Assembly (NCBI GenBank): GCA_019459285.1
Contig: JAIBEL010000058.1
Span: forward strand, 20,955-84,954
Length of the DNA: 64,000 nucleotides
Direction of reading: 5' to 3'
Source: Rhizobium sp.
Lineage (GTDB): Bacteria > Pseudomonadota > Gammaproteobacteria > Burkholderiales > Thiobacillaceae
The position numbers and the translations under genes were made by a program. Of this stretch, positions 18,391-27,300 are shown in pieces; position 1 is the first letter of the stretch; the number at the start of each line of letters is the position of its first letter. A model generated the notes under the pieces. It was given only the letters and a program-made list of their open reading frames with translations. It did not search any database and was not told where the DNA came from.

Positions 18391-18420
18391 AGTTGCTCCT
18401 AATATAGTAGCAACTGCTAC
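18391..18420. promoter_or_regulatory. Operator-like inverted repeats upstream of the Xre-RES operon
   Basis: Two overlapping perfect inverted repeats: AGTTGCT - 11 bp - AGCAACT (18,391-18,415), and GTAGCA-AC-TGCTAC (18,407-18,420). The spacer contains a TAATATAG sequence suited to a -10 element. The position 26 bp upstream of the antitoxin start suits autoregulation by the Xre/RES complex. Confidence 0.5.
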
Positions 18421-18571
18421 AGAAAGTCAAAGGTGCCAGCTAGCCGGCAGGGAAGAAATGACGGTATCCGCAAAAAGCAGAAACTTTCCAATTGCGTAAT
18501 AGTGCTGCGAGTACTATAGTTACTCAAGAACTGGCAGCCGCTTCGTTCTTCGTTATCCGGGGGAGCACATC

Positions 18572-18967
18572 ATGTACACAATTGAAGTTGACTTCGAGGT
18601 TTATAAACAACTGACCGTAAGGCGACCCACTGAAGACGTTACATACAACGATGTCATTCGTGAACTATTGGGTCTCGAGCAATCGAAGCCAGGCGTAGTC
18701 AATAAGACAGCCGGTCCATCACCGGAAGACTGGGTGGTAAAGGGGGTTCGCTTCCCGGCTGGTTCAGAATTGCGCGCCACCTACAAGGGGAGAATCCATA
18801 CTGGCCTTGTCCAAGGCGGTTCATTGGTACTTAACGGAAAGCAATACGAGTCACCATCTGCGGCAGCAGTCGCCGTGACTGGCAGCGCGGTTAATGGATG
18901 GCGGTTTTGGGAGTGCAAGCTTCCAGGGAAAGCATCATGGCAGCTGATTGATAGCCTTCGCAGATGA
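18572..18967 (+). CDS. RAMA-domain protein with ribbon-helix-helix-like N-terminus
   Basis: A 131-aa protein. The N-terminal 40 residues (YTIEVDFEVYKQL, then TYNDVIRELLGLE) resemble a SeqA-type ribbon-helix-helix DNA-binding or dimerisation segment. Residues about 55-130 form a RAMA domain (restriction-enzyme and adenine-methylase associated): FPAGSELRATYKGRIHTG, YESPSAAA and NGWRFWECK. RAMA domains are predicted to read modified or specific DNA. The ATG follows GGGGGAG. It lies ahead of the zinc-finger and recombinase genes and may regulate the element or recognise its DNA. Function is inferred from domains only. Confidence 0.68.
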   Translation: MYTIEVDFEVYKQLTVRRPTEDVTYNDVIRELLGLEQSKPGVVNKTAGPSPEDWVVKGVRFPAGSELRATYKGRIHTGLVQGGSLVLNGKQYESPSAAAVAVTGSAVNGWRFWECKLPGKASWQLIDSLRR

Positions 18968-18997
18968 AGGCTAGTCGTTCAATCGGCAGAGTGAACA

Positions 18998-19309
18998 ATG
19001 TCAAAAAAGGCCTGCATGGCTTGTGGCATGCTGTTTGTGCCGAGGCCGCAAATCCACAATCAGCTGTTCTGTTCCAACCCTCGGTGTCAGCACGAGCGCC
19101 GCAGGCGGCGCCAGGCGGAGAAGCGCGCAAGCAATCCCGACCGTCGCGCCAATGATGCCTTGTACTACAAGGACTGGTTGACCAAGCACCCGGACTACTG
19201 GAAGAACTACCGGGCAAGCCACCCCGAATACGCGGAGCGCAATCGGGTTCAACAACGTCAACGCAATAAAGACCGAAAAAATGTGGAGATTGCAAAGGAC
19301 GCTGTGTAG
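18998..19309 (+). CDS. Small zinc-finger, Arg-rich protein of recombinase-ParB elements
   Basis: A 103-aa protein with CMACGMLF and FCSNPRCQ forming a probable four-cysteine zinc site. A highly basic stretch follows (HERRRRRQAEKRA), then a patterned region (DWLTKHPDYWKNYRASHPEY). The combination looks like a sequence-specific DNA-binding protein. It precedes the serine recombinase operon and, from general recollection, similar small genes accompany such recombinase-ParB loci. A regulatory or targeting role is inference. Confidence 0.55.
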   Translation: MSKKACMACGMLFVPRPQIHNQLFCSNPRCQHERRRRRQAEKRASNPDRRANDALYYKDWLTKHPDYWKNYRASHPEYAERNRVQQRQRNKDRKNVEIAKDAV

Positions 19310-19365
19310 CCGGCGCCGCCCTTTATCGGCGGGCTTTACCGACTGTCACCCGTCACACGACGGAT

Positions 19366-19454
19366 GATTGCAAATGAAGACGTGTGGATTGTCGAAATCA
19401 GCGTCCTGTCTGGCCCCCCAGCCATTTTGGGCGCTGATTGCAAAGTGAAGACGT
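19366..19454 (+). repeat. Imperfect direct repeat upstream of the serine recombinase
   Basis: GATTGCAAATGAAGACGT at 19,366-19,383 and GATTGCAAAGTGAAGACGT at 19,436-19,454 are 70 bp apart in the same orientation. They sit in the 296-bp gap just before the recombinase gene. They could be binding sites for the recombinase, the ParB-like proteins or the zinc-finger protein. No gene is apparent in this gap. Confidence 0.45.
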
Positions 19455-19605
19455 AATGTTGTTAAGCCCAAATTGTTGCTAATGTCCTTCGCCCTCGGGC
19501 TCGGTTTAGCCAGGTGCACGTCATACCCAATCCAGGTTCCGGAATCGGTCCTGATAGACGAATACCTCTTGCCGGGCGTGTGTGACTTTCGAAAGGACGT
19601 CCGCC

Positions 19606-21168
19606 ATGGAACAGGAAGAGCAAAACACAGGGTCATCGCAGGCCTCCGAGCTTTGCGCGGCCGAGTATGTCCGCATGTCCACGGAACACCAGCAATACTC
19701 AACTCAGAACCAGGCCGACAAAATCCGTGAGTACGCCGCCCGGCGCGGCATCCGAATAGTTCGAACGTACACCGACGAAGGCAAGAGCGGCTTGAATATC
19801 GGAGGTCGTAGCGGCCTGCAGAAGCTTATTCGAGACGTTGAATCCGGGCAGACGGATTTCAAAATCATCCTCGTCTACGACGTCAGCCGCTGGGGGCGAT
19901 TCCAGAACGCGGACGAGAGTGCGTATTACGAGTACCTCTGCCACCGCGCTGGCATTCAGGTGACCTACTGTGCTGAGCAGTTCGAGAACGACGGCTCACC
20001 GGTCTCAACAATCGTCAAAGGTGTGAAGCGCGCGATGGCCGGCGAGTATAGCCGCGAGCTCTCCGCAAAAGTTTTTGCCGGCCAGTGCCGCCTTATCGAG
20101 TTGGGATATCGCCAGGGCGGGCCGGCGGGCTACGGCTTGCGGCGCGTGCTCATCGACCAAGCCGGTTCAGTGAAAGCCGAATTGGCGCGTGGGGAGCATA
20201 AGAGCCTGCAAACCGACCGGGTCATCCTGATGCCCGGTCCGAACGAGGAAGTCGCCGCCGTAAAGCAGATGTACCGCTGGTTCGTCGAAGACGCTTTGAC
20301 CGAATCGGAAATTGCGGCACGCCTCAATCTCCAGCAGATACGCACCGACCTTGGCCGTGAGTGGACACGTGCCACTGTAAATGAGGTGCTCACCAACGAA
20401 AAATATATTGGCAACAACGTATATAACCGGATTTCGTTCAAGCTCAAGAAAGCCCGCGTGGCTAACCCCCCGGATATGTGGATTAAGAAGGAACAGGCGT
20501 TTGAGGCCATTGTCTCGCCGGAGATTTACTACACCGCACAGGGGATTTTTCGGGCGCGTTCGCGGCGGTACTCTGACGACGAATTACTCGACCGTCTGCG
20601 CCATCTCTACAAGACGCACGGGTACCTGTCTGGCCTCGTGATTAACGAAACCGACGGCATGCCGTGCGCAAGCGTGTATGCCCTCCGGTTCGGGGGGCTC
20701 GTTCGGGCCTACGGGATGGTCGGGTTTACCCCCGACAGAGATTACCGCTATCTCGAAGTGAATCAGGTCTTGCGTCGCCTCCATCCGACCGTCATCGCTG
20801 AGACCGAGGCCAAGATTGCAGAGATTGGCGGGGAGGTGGTGCGCGACCCCGCCACCGACCTTTTGGAGGTCAACGGCGAATTCAACGTTTCGCTGGTCTT
20901 GGCGCGCTGCCACGCCACCCCGGCCGGGAGTCATCGCTGGAAAGTGCGCTTCGATACCAGCCTGTGCCCAGATATCACCGTCGCAATTCGCCTCGACTAC
21001 GATAACCAAACCGCCCTGGACTACTACCTGTTGCCGCGCCTGGACTTCGGACAGCCACGTATCTGCTTGGCCGACAACAACGCCTTCGAGTTTGAAACCT
21101 ACCGCTTCGACACCCTGGATTACCTGTACGGGATGGCCGAGCGCTTTCGCATCCGGCGGGCCGCATGA
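19606..21168 (+). CDS. Serine recombinase with long C-terminal region
   Basis: A 520-aa serine site-specific recombinase. The catalytic resolvase domain opens with AAEYVRMSTEHQQYSTQNQ (nucleophile Ser25) and continues with VYDVSRWGR and GEYSRELSAKV. A Recombinase domain follows (GGPAGYGLRRVL, ending TRATVNEVLTNEKYIGNNVY). The C-terminal half is of a less common type without an obvious zinc ribbon. It is shorter than many phage integrases. The ATG at 19,606 has AAGGACG upstream; a GTG at 19,582 lacks one. It heads an operon with two parB-like genes, each joined by an ATGA overlap. It may move or resolve an element within the island. Confidence 0.87.
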   Translation: MEQEEQNTGSSQASELCAAEYVRMSTEHQQYSTQNQADKIREYAARRGIRIVRTYTDEGKSGLNIGGRSGLQKLIRDVESGQTDFKIILVYDVSRWGRFQNADESAYYEYLCHRAGIQVTYCAEQFENDGSPVSTIVKGVKRAMAGEYSRELSAKVFAGQCRLIELGYRQGGPAGYGLRRVLIDQAGSVKAELARGEHKSLQTDRVILMPGPNEEVAAVKQMYRWFVEDALTESEIAARLNLQQIRTDLGREWTRATVNEVLTNEKYIGNNVYNRISFKLKKARVANPPDMWIKKEQAFEAIVSPEIYYTAQGIFRARSRRYSDDELLDRLRHLYKTHGYLSGLVINETDGMPCASVYALRFGGLVRAYGMVGFTPDRDYRYLEVNQVLRRLHPTVIAETEAKIAEIGGEVVRDPATDLLEVNGEFNVSLVLARCHATPAGSHRWKVRFDTSLCPDITVAIRLDYDNQTALDYYLLPRLDFGQPRICLADNNAFEFETYRFDTLDYLYGMAERFRIRRAA

Positions 21169-22064
21169 CTCCTGAGCATCGCAGTCGGGCGTTCGGGATG
21201 GTGCCGCTGGCCAGCGTGCGGGTGCTCAACCCGCGTGAGCGTAACCAGCGGATATTCGACGGCATCGTCGAGAACATCAGGTCGGTTGGACTCAAGAAGC
21301 CGGTCATCGTGACTCCACGCACCGACCAGGCCGGTCAGGACTATTTCCTGCTGGTGTGCGGGGAAGGCCGCTTGAACGCGATGCGGTCTCTCGGCGAAGA
21401 AACCATACCGGCGCTGGTCGTGGAGGTCAGCGACGAAGAGGCCTTCGTGATGAGCCTGGTGGAGAACATCGCACGCCGCCAGTACCGTCCCCTGGAAATC
21501 CTCTCCAGCATCCGGCAACTGTTCGAGAAGGGTTACAGCCCGTCCGCAATCAGCACCAAGACTGGACTCACGCCGACTTATGTATCGGGAATCCTGACTC
21601 TGCTGAAGCAGGGGGAAGAGCGCCTGCTTGTCGCCGTCGAGAAGGGTATGGTTCCGCTGAATACCGCGCTGGATATTGTCGCGGCCGGCGACGACGACCG
21701 CGAGCTGCAATCCGCGATGCAGGACGCTTACGAGGCCGGAACCCTGCGCGGCAAGAAGCTGCAGCTGACGCGTCGCCTGATTGAGCGGCGGCGCACGCTC
21801 GGTGCGTCCATCGCCCGGCGAGCACGCCGCAAGTCCGTCGACATCTCCAAGTCCAGCCTGGTCCGCGTGTACGAGAAAGAGGTCGAGCGGAAGCGGATGA
21901 CCCTCAAGAAGTCCGACCTGACGCAGAAACGCCTGCTGTTTGTCACCAGCGCGCTGCGCCAGCTCATGGGGAACGAGCACTTTGTCACCCTGCTGAGGGC
22001 GGAACAGTTGGACGTCATGCCCAAGTACCTCGCCGACCGGGTCTGGGATAAGGTGGCGCGATGA
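21165..22064 (+). CDS. ParB-like protein 1 of the recombinase operon
   Basis: A 299-aa ParB/Srx-type protein. The N-terminal nucleotide-binding/nuclease-like domain shows NPRERNQRIFDGIVENI, CGEGRLNAM (the G-E-G-R variant of ParB box II) and FVMSLVENIARRQYRPLE. A helix-turn-helix follows (YSPSAISTKTGLTPTYVSGIL). A basic C-terminus follows. It overlaps the recombinase stop by 4 bp. In this setting, without a ParA, it is more likely a recombination accessory or regulator than a segregation protein. Confidence 0.82.
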   Translation: MTPEHRSRAFGMVPLASVRVLNPRERNQRIFDGIVENIRSVGLKKPVIVTPRTDQAGQDYFLLVCGEGRLNAMRSLGEETIPALVVEVSDEEAFVMSLVENIARRQYRPLEILSSIRQLFEKGYSPSAISTKTGLTPTYVSGILTLLKQGEERLLVAVEKGMVPLNTALDIVAAGDDDRELQSAMQDAYEAGTLRGKKLQLTRRLIERRRTLGASIARRARRKSVDISKSSLVRVYEKEVERKRMTLKKSDLTQKRLLFVTSALRQLMGNEHFVTLLRAEQLDVMPKYLADRVWDKVAR

Positions 22065-22945
22065 GCCAGGTCAACTTGGCGTTTACGCCGCAGGTTCTGC
22101 AGGTGCCACTGGCGAACATCCTGCCGTCGCGCATGCTTCCTGCGTCGGTCCCGGGCTCGGTTAAGTACGTGCAAATCCGCTGCTCCATCCAGGACGTGGG
22201 TGTCATCGAGCCCCTGTCTGTGACGCTCTCGGATGCCAACGCAGGCCAATACCTGGTGCTGGACGGGCATGTGCGACTGATGGCGATGCGTGAATTGGGA
22301 TTTGAGGAAGCGCCCTGTCTGTTGGCCAATGATGACGAGTCTTACACCTACAACAGCAAAATCAACCGGCTCTCGACCCTGCAGGAGACGCGCATGCTCC
22401 AAGAGGCCGTAAACAAGGGAGTTTCCACGGAACATCTAGCTCGTGCGCTGAACGTTGATGTCAGCCATGTCTTGAAGAAGCTGAGCCTCCTGGAAGGCAT
22501 ATGCCCAGAAGCCGTCGCGCTCCTCAAAGACCGTCAGTTCTCGGTGGAGATTGCGCGCGTGCTTCGGAGAATGAAACCAACTCGGCAAGTCGAGTGCATC
22601 GAACTTATGCTCTCAGCGAACAGCCTGACGATGAACTACGCTGAAGCCCTGTTAGCCGCGACGCCTGTTGAGATGCTGGTGGATGGGACCAAGCCTGCCA
22701 CCATGAAAGGCGTGACGCCCGAGCAGATGGCGCGCATGGAGCGCGAGATGGCTAATCTTCAAGGGCAGTACAAGGTCATCGAGGAGAGCTATGCCGAGGA
22801 TGTGTTGAATCTGGTCCTGGCGCAGGGATACCTGGCGAAGCTGTTGGAAAACAACGCGGTGAAGCGCTATATCACGCAGCAAAGCCCGGAGATTTATGAG
22901 CAGCTGAAGCTGATTGTCGAGCTGAACTCACTCGACCAGCCGTGA
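22061..22945 (+). CDS. ParB-like protein 2 of the recombinase operon
   Basis: A 294-aa second ParB-type protein, divergent from the first. Its N-terminal domain shows IRCSIQDVGVIEPLSV, LDGHVRLMAMRELGF (DGHVR in place of GEGHR) and INRLSTLQETRML, then an HTH (VSTEHLARALNVDVSHVLKKL). The C-terminal part is helical with a probable coiled coil (about residues 220-250). It overlaps its upstream neighbour by ATGA, so three proteins are translationally coupled. Two unequal ParB-like partners suggest a heteromeric complex on one site. Confidence 0.8.
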   Translation: MSQVNLAFTPQVLQVPLANILPSRMLPASVPGSVKYVQIRCSIQDVGVIEPLSVTLSDANAGQYLVLDGHVRLMAMRELGFEEAPCLLANDDESYTYNSKINRLSTLQETRMLQEAVNKGVSTEHLARALNVDVSHVLKKLSLLEGICPEAVALLKDRQFSVEIARVLRRMKPTRQVECIELMLSANSLTMNYAEALLAATPVEMLVDGTKPATMKGVTPEQMARMEREMANLQGQYKVIEESYAEDVLNLVLAQGYLAKLLENNAVKRYITQQSPEIYEQLKLIVELNSLDQP

Positions 22946-23335
22946 GAGGTGTTCTTTAACAATTCGGATGATTAGTCAGGAGGGCTGCCCGGGGGTAGTA
23001 GCCGTAAGGAGGCTATGGGCGGCTCTCCAGACACTTGTCGGCGGCAATTTCCCTTTCAGCACGCCTTGGAAGGCTCCCGCATGCAAAAAATTGAGTCATG
23101 AGCTTTTGATTGCAAGGCAATTATTGCGCCACTCTGCTCTGACAACTTTTGACAAATGGCCCAGACCTTAAAGCCAGAAGCCAACCCCATACAGGTAGGA
23201 GGTAGGGCCAATACTCTCTTTACCAATCAGCCCAGCCATTTATCGCGAGCCCTACCGGTGATGCCACCGTTGTGTGTTGACTGATTAGACGCTCCAGCTC
23301 CACGCTGCTCGTTCATTGGACGCATGGAGGCTGAC
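22946..23335. other. Intergenic region after the recombinase-ParB operon
   Basis: About 390 bp with no supported gene. A short hairpin, TAGCC-GTAAGGA-GGCTA, lies near 23,000 in a purine-rich, potentially structured stretch (GGGCTGCCCGGGGG nearby). It could be an element-encoded RNA or a terminator; the evidence is weak. Confidence 0.3.
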
Positions 23336-23779
23336 GTGACTGACGAAACAATCGAGCAACAACTCAAACGACTCCTGCCCTCCGGGCTGGATGACATCAT
23401 CCGCGAACATCGGGACGAACTCCGATTAGCGCTCGCGACCGAAGCTGAGCTGAAAGCCCTGGAAACAGCCATCGCAGATGCGCCGGCAAGGCACCGATTG
23501 GTTAAATGGAATGTCCTGGTATTGCACGCGACGGCAGCAAATGGCCAGGTGTCATCCCCACGTCTAGTCGGGAGATTAGTCGATACGAGCGAATCTTGGA
23601 TTACGTCGCATGTGGTCGGTATTGATTTCGAGCAAGGGCTGGTTCAGACAAAGAGTTCCCTATACAGAATCAGCGGGCCGCGGGCCGAGGAAAACGACAT
23701 TGACCTGTTGCACATCTGTGCCTCCCTCCATGATTGGGGTCTCGGAGCGCGCTTTGGAGTGCCGCATTTTGTCTACTAG
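23336..23779 (+). CDS. Unrecognised small protein, first of a pair
   Basis: A 147-aa soluble protein if it starts at the GTG at 23,336, which has GGAGG 5 bp upstream; an ATG at 23,324 has none. The N-terminal 50 residues are helical and acidic. The middle is beta-rich (HRLVKWNVLVLHAT, GRLVDTSESWITSHVVGIDFEQGLVQTKSSLYRISG). The tail, LLHICASLHDWGLGARFGVPHFVY, looks like a conserved family signature. No family was recognised. The next gene 69 bp downstream resembles an MbcA/ParS-type antitoxin, so the two may form an addiction pair, but no RES motif is present here. Confidence 0.5.
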   Translation: MTDETIEQQLKRLLPSGLDDIIREHRDELRLALATEAELKALETAIADAPARHRLVKWNVLVLHATAANGQVSSPRLVGRLVDTSESWITSHVVGIDFEQGLVQTKSSLYRISGPRAEENDIDLLHICASLHDWGLGARFGVPHFVY

Positions 23780-23848
23780 CTCCCTTGGGCTGATACATGT
23801 TTGATATGACGACAGGCACTTTCAGTACCCAGGGTGAGGAGCTGAGCG

Positions 23849-24286
23849 ATGACAACCGACGATAATGACAATCCCGCTGCAGAACTGAACGACCAGGAGT
23901 TACTGGCGCTTTTCAGACAGAATGCACACTTGTCGAGGCTGAGGCTAGTCGCGACTAAGGCTGTAATTACGGCGGAAGAGCTCGCAGGAGAGTTGGGAAA
24001 CGTTTCCCTTCTCGACCTAGACAAAGCTGTTCAGGCTGGCAGGCTATTCCGGGTAGACGTGGACGGAAACGCGTATTTCCCGGCTTTTTACGCCGCTCAA
24101 GATATAGATAGGACGAGGCTTGAACGTGTTATCAAAGTGCTGTCTGGGCTGGGCGGCTGGTCACAATGGCAGTTTTTCACAACTCCGAAAAACTCTCTGG
24201 GAAATATCACGCCGTTGCAGGCATTGCAGCGAAAGAGAATGTTTGCTGCTGTGCTCAGGTCCGCTGCTGGTTTCGCCGAACGTTAG
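23849..24286 (+). CDS. Small protein with MbcA/ParS-like C-terminus
   Basis: A 145-aa protein with GAGGAG in front of its ATG. The N-terminal part is helical (VITAEELAGELGNVSLLDLDKAVQAG), reminiscent of a helix-turn-helix. The C-terminal part (IKVLSGLGGWSQWQFFTTP, then NSLGNITPLQALQRKRMFAAV) follows the pattern seen in toxin-binding domains of MbcA/ParS-type antitoxins. It may partner the preceding gene. It ends 55 bp from the convergent helicase gene. Confidence 0.5.
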   Translation: MTTDDNDNPAAELNDQELLALFRQNAHLSRLRLVATKAVITAEELAGELGNVSLLDLDKAVQAGRLFRVDVDGNAYFPAFYAAQDIDRTRLERVIKVLSGLGGWSQWQFFTTPKNSLGNITPLQALQRKRMFAAVLRSAAGFAER

Positions 24287-24341
24287 GAAAATGTGGACGG
24301 AGCACGAGTCAATCAGGGCCCAAAGTAAGCGGGATGGGTCC

Positions 24342-27300
24342 TTAGAGGCTATCTTCAACAAGCAACAGGGCGTTTAGCAGGTTGAGCTCATTTGACGCCA
24401 TGAAGTACCTGTCATCAAAAACCACATCGAACTTCAAAGGGTTCGTCTGGCCAACTCCTGCAACCCAGGGCATTCCATCGTAACGAGGTATGGCCGGCAT
24501 GACGGCATTGGATGCCGACAGAGCCCGCCCTAATGCCTCTCGCCACATTTCAGGCTCCTTCAATCCCTTGGGTTTGTCATCATGCACACGCACTGGACGA
24601 ACAAACTGGGCGTAGGCGGTCGGCAGGGCTATCCAGGTGTTGGGCGATTTCAGCAACTTCAATGTGCTGAACTCATTAGCAGCACCCGGTTTATCGCGGG
24701 CCAGCAGTCGTTGCAGGTTTGCGGCAGGAATTCTCAGGCTGCTTGGCAGCGCTGTGTTTTGGTCGATGTCCTTGAGCTGCATAAACAACTTGCTCGACAT
24801 TTCGTCCACGCTGGTTCGATGCCCCTCAAACGAGAACACCTCCTGCTTGTCGAAGTCTGCCCAGCTCTCCAAGACCATCGGCCCGGCGAAGTAGATGTTG
24901 GAAGGCATTGACGGCCGGCCTTCCTTTTCGGACAGAAGGGGCACCAGGGCACTGGCGGCGCGGTCGAAAAACTCCCGAGCCTCTTCGGGTTTCACGAAGG
25001 TTGAGCCGTCTGAGCCTTTTTTGGATAAACCTTGCAGCCGAAATCGGCTGAACAGCTCATAGCAATTCGTTCTGGCCTTGGAAACGAGGCCGGCCAGGTC
25101 AGTGTTGCCATGACCCCTGACGAACGTGTCGGCTTCGGCAAGGAATTGGGTAACGTACTGGGACATCAGGCTTAGCAGTTCATCCAAACCGACAGCCCCC
25201 ACCGGAACCAAGGCCAGGCTCTGCCGAAGCCCCGCGTCCCCTGTTATTCGGGTAAAGATGGTTGCCCGCAGCATGACCAGCAGTGTCATCAAGTCGAGGG
25301 ATTGGCGCAGCCACTGCCGCTTGTCCAAGGCCTCCTCATGAATCATAAAATCGTCGACCAGCATGACCAGGTGGCGTGGGACGTTGTCTCCTGAAACTTC
25401 CTCGCCGTGTTCATTTCGATACATCCCACGGCCACGGTAAATGAGCTGGGCGATTTCCATCAGCGCCGATTCAATGTTGAATCGAGGGACGGACGCGATA
25501 ATCCAGTCCGTTTTCGGGAAGGACACCCCACGCGCCCCTGACGAAGTCATCAGGAACACCTTGATTGAGTCGCGCGTCTCTTCCTCAATCAGCTTTTTCC
25601 GCCTGGAGCCCGGAACAGACGAGTCCAGTATTTGGACGTTATTGGGGTTCAAGCCAAGGCCCGACTCACCTTTTAGTATTTCCCGAAGGTCCCGCAGAAA
25701 GAGCTTGTCCTGGGCGAAGTAAATGACCTGATTGGCGCCTGCAGCCACAGCCTTGCGGATTTCCGCTGCTGCGTTGTTCAGCAGGGTTTCGTCGGCTACG
25801 CGTCGCACGGCCTGGCGAGCTGTTTCCATCAGGCCCGGCTGCTTCTCGGTGACGCGCACGGACGACAGGTTCACCCGATAGCGTATGTTCAGCGCGCTGG
25901 CCGGATAGCTGTTGGTCATAACATGAAGCACTTTTGGCTTGCCGCCGCCCAGCGGAACGCGTGTCACCGCCAGGGAGAAAGGCTTGGACCCATGCGACTT
26001 CGATACCAGCACCTTGTCAGGTGTGTTGTTTCCCGCATTGAGGTAACGATTCAGCACCACCTCGTTGCCGAGCGAGGCATCGGACACCACCAGGATTACG
26101 GTGAAGGGCGAGTCGTCGTCCCCGAATGGCTCGATGAACTCTTTTTTCAGCCACTGTGCGACGGCGTGGACGAAGGGTGCGCCGGCGCCATCGCCGGCGA
26201 GCTCGTCCACCATGACGACAACCGTTGGCATCCGTTCAGAAAACTGCCGGCGCTCTTCCGTCTTGGCGCGGCCATCGCGGGTTTCCCGAAACAGCTGGGA
26301 CAGCGATTCGATGGTATTCCGTCCATTACCTTTTTCACGGAATCCCTGGAGCGCGGCGGTTAATACAGCCCGATTAACCCCGGGGTTCAAAGTCAGGAGT
26401 TCACGCGTCGTCGAAGACATGGCGGACAGGACGCCCAGGAGGGACCGCTCCTCGACCATGTCCTCATTTTCAGAAAGCGTCGTCTTGGCTAGGCGGGAGC
26501 CGGCATGTCGTTTCTCAATTTCGTGCTCGTCCTCAGGCGACAGGACCAATACGCTGCTGCGCTGCGGACGCACCAGGTCTTGAACCCCGTCGGCGATAAC
26601 GGCGCCATCGATATGCCGTTTCTCGGCCTTGCCTTCCTCCACTAGCGCACGGTGGTATCGCTCGGCAGCCGAGATGATTTGTGCGTTGGTGGTGACCGTC
26701 AGGATGCCGGACGGCTCGCCGTTCTTACGGGCTAGTTTCTCCGTAACGTCGCGATTGATGACGACCCGAGGACTGACATAGAGGAACAAGTAACCGGACT
26801 GCTGCTTCGCCAGATAGCGCGTCACAGCAGTGGTTTTGCCGATGCCGGGATTGCCTTCTAGGGCAAGGACGTTGAGCTTTCCAGGAGTGGCGGCATTCAT
26901 GCCGGCCACAATGGCTGCGGCGTGGAGGTCTCGCAGTGCCACTTCAGCGTTCCCGGGGCGTAACTCATCCAGTGCCCGACCAATCGCCTCCTTGGCGGGG
27001 CTTCCCAGATATTCGTCCAGCTCTGGGGCATCCTCGACAAGCGCAACTGCCTGGTCCATGGAGTATTGCTGCATGGGGTTGGCAAACCCGGGTACGCTTT
27101 CCTCAAACTCCAGGTGATAGTCCTCGCCGGGCTTGGGCATCTCGCGTAATCCCTTCAGGCCGGCGCGCAGGGCCTTGGGAAGCCTCGTCAGGATTTGCTG
27201 GAAGACCTCCTCAACCTTGTTGGCCAATTCCGGCTCATCCCCATCGGACACCTTTACGGCCCGCCGATAGGCGGTTCCCATTTGCTGCATCAAGGCGAAG

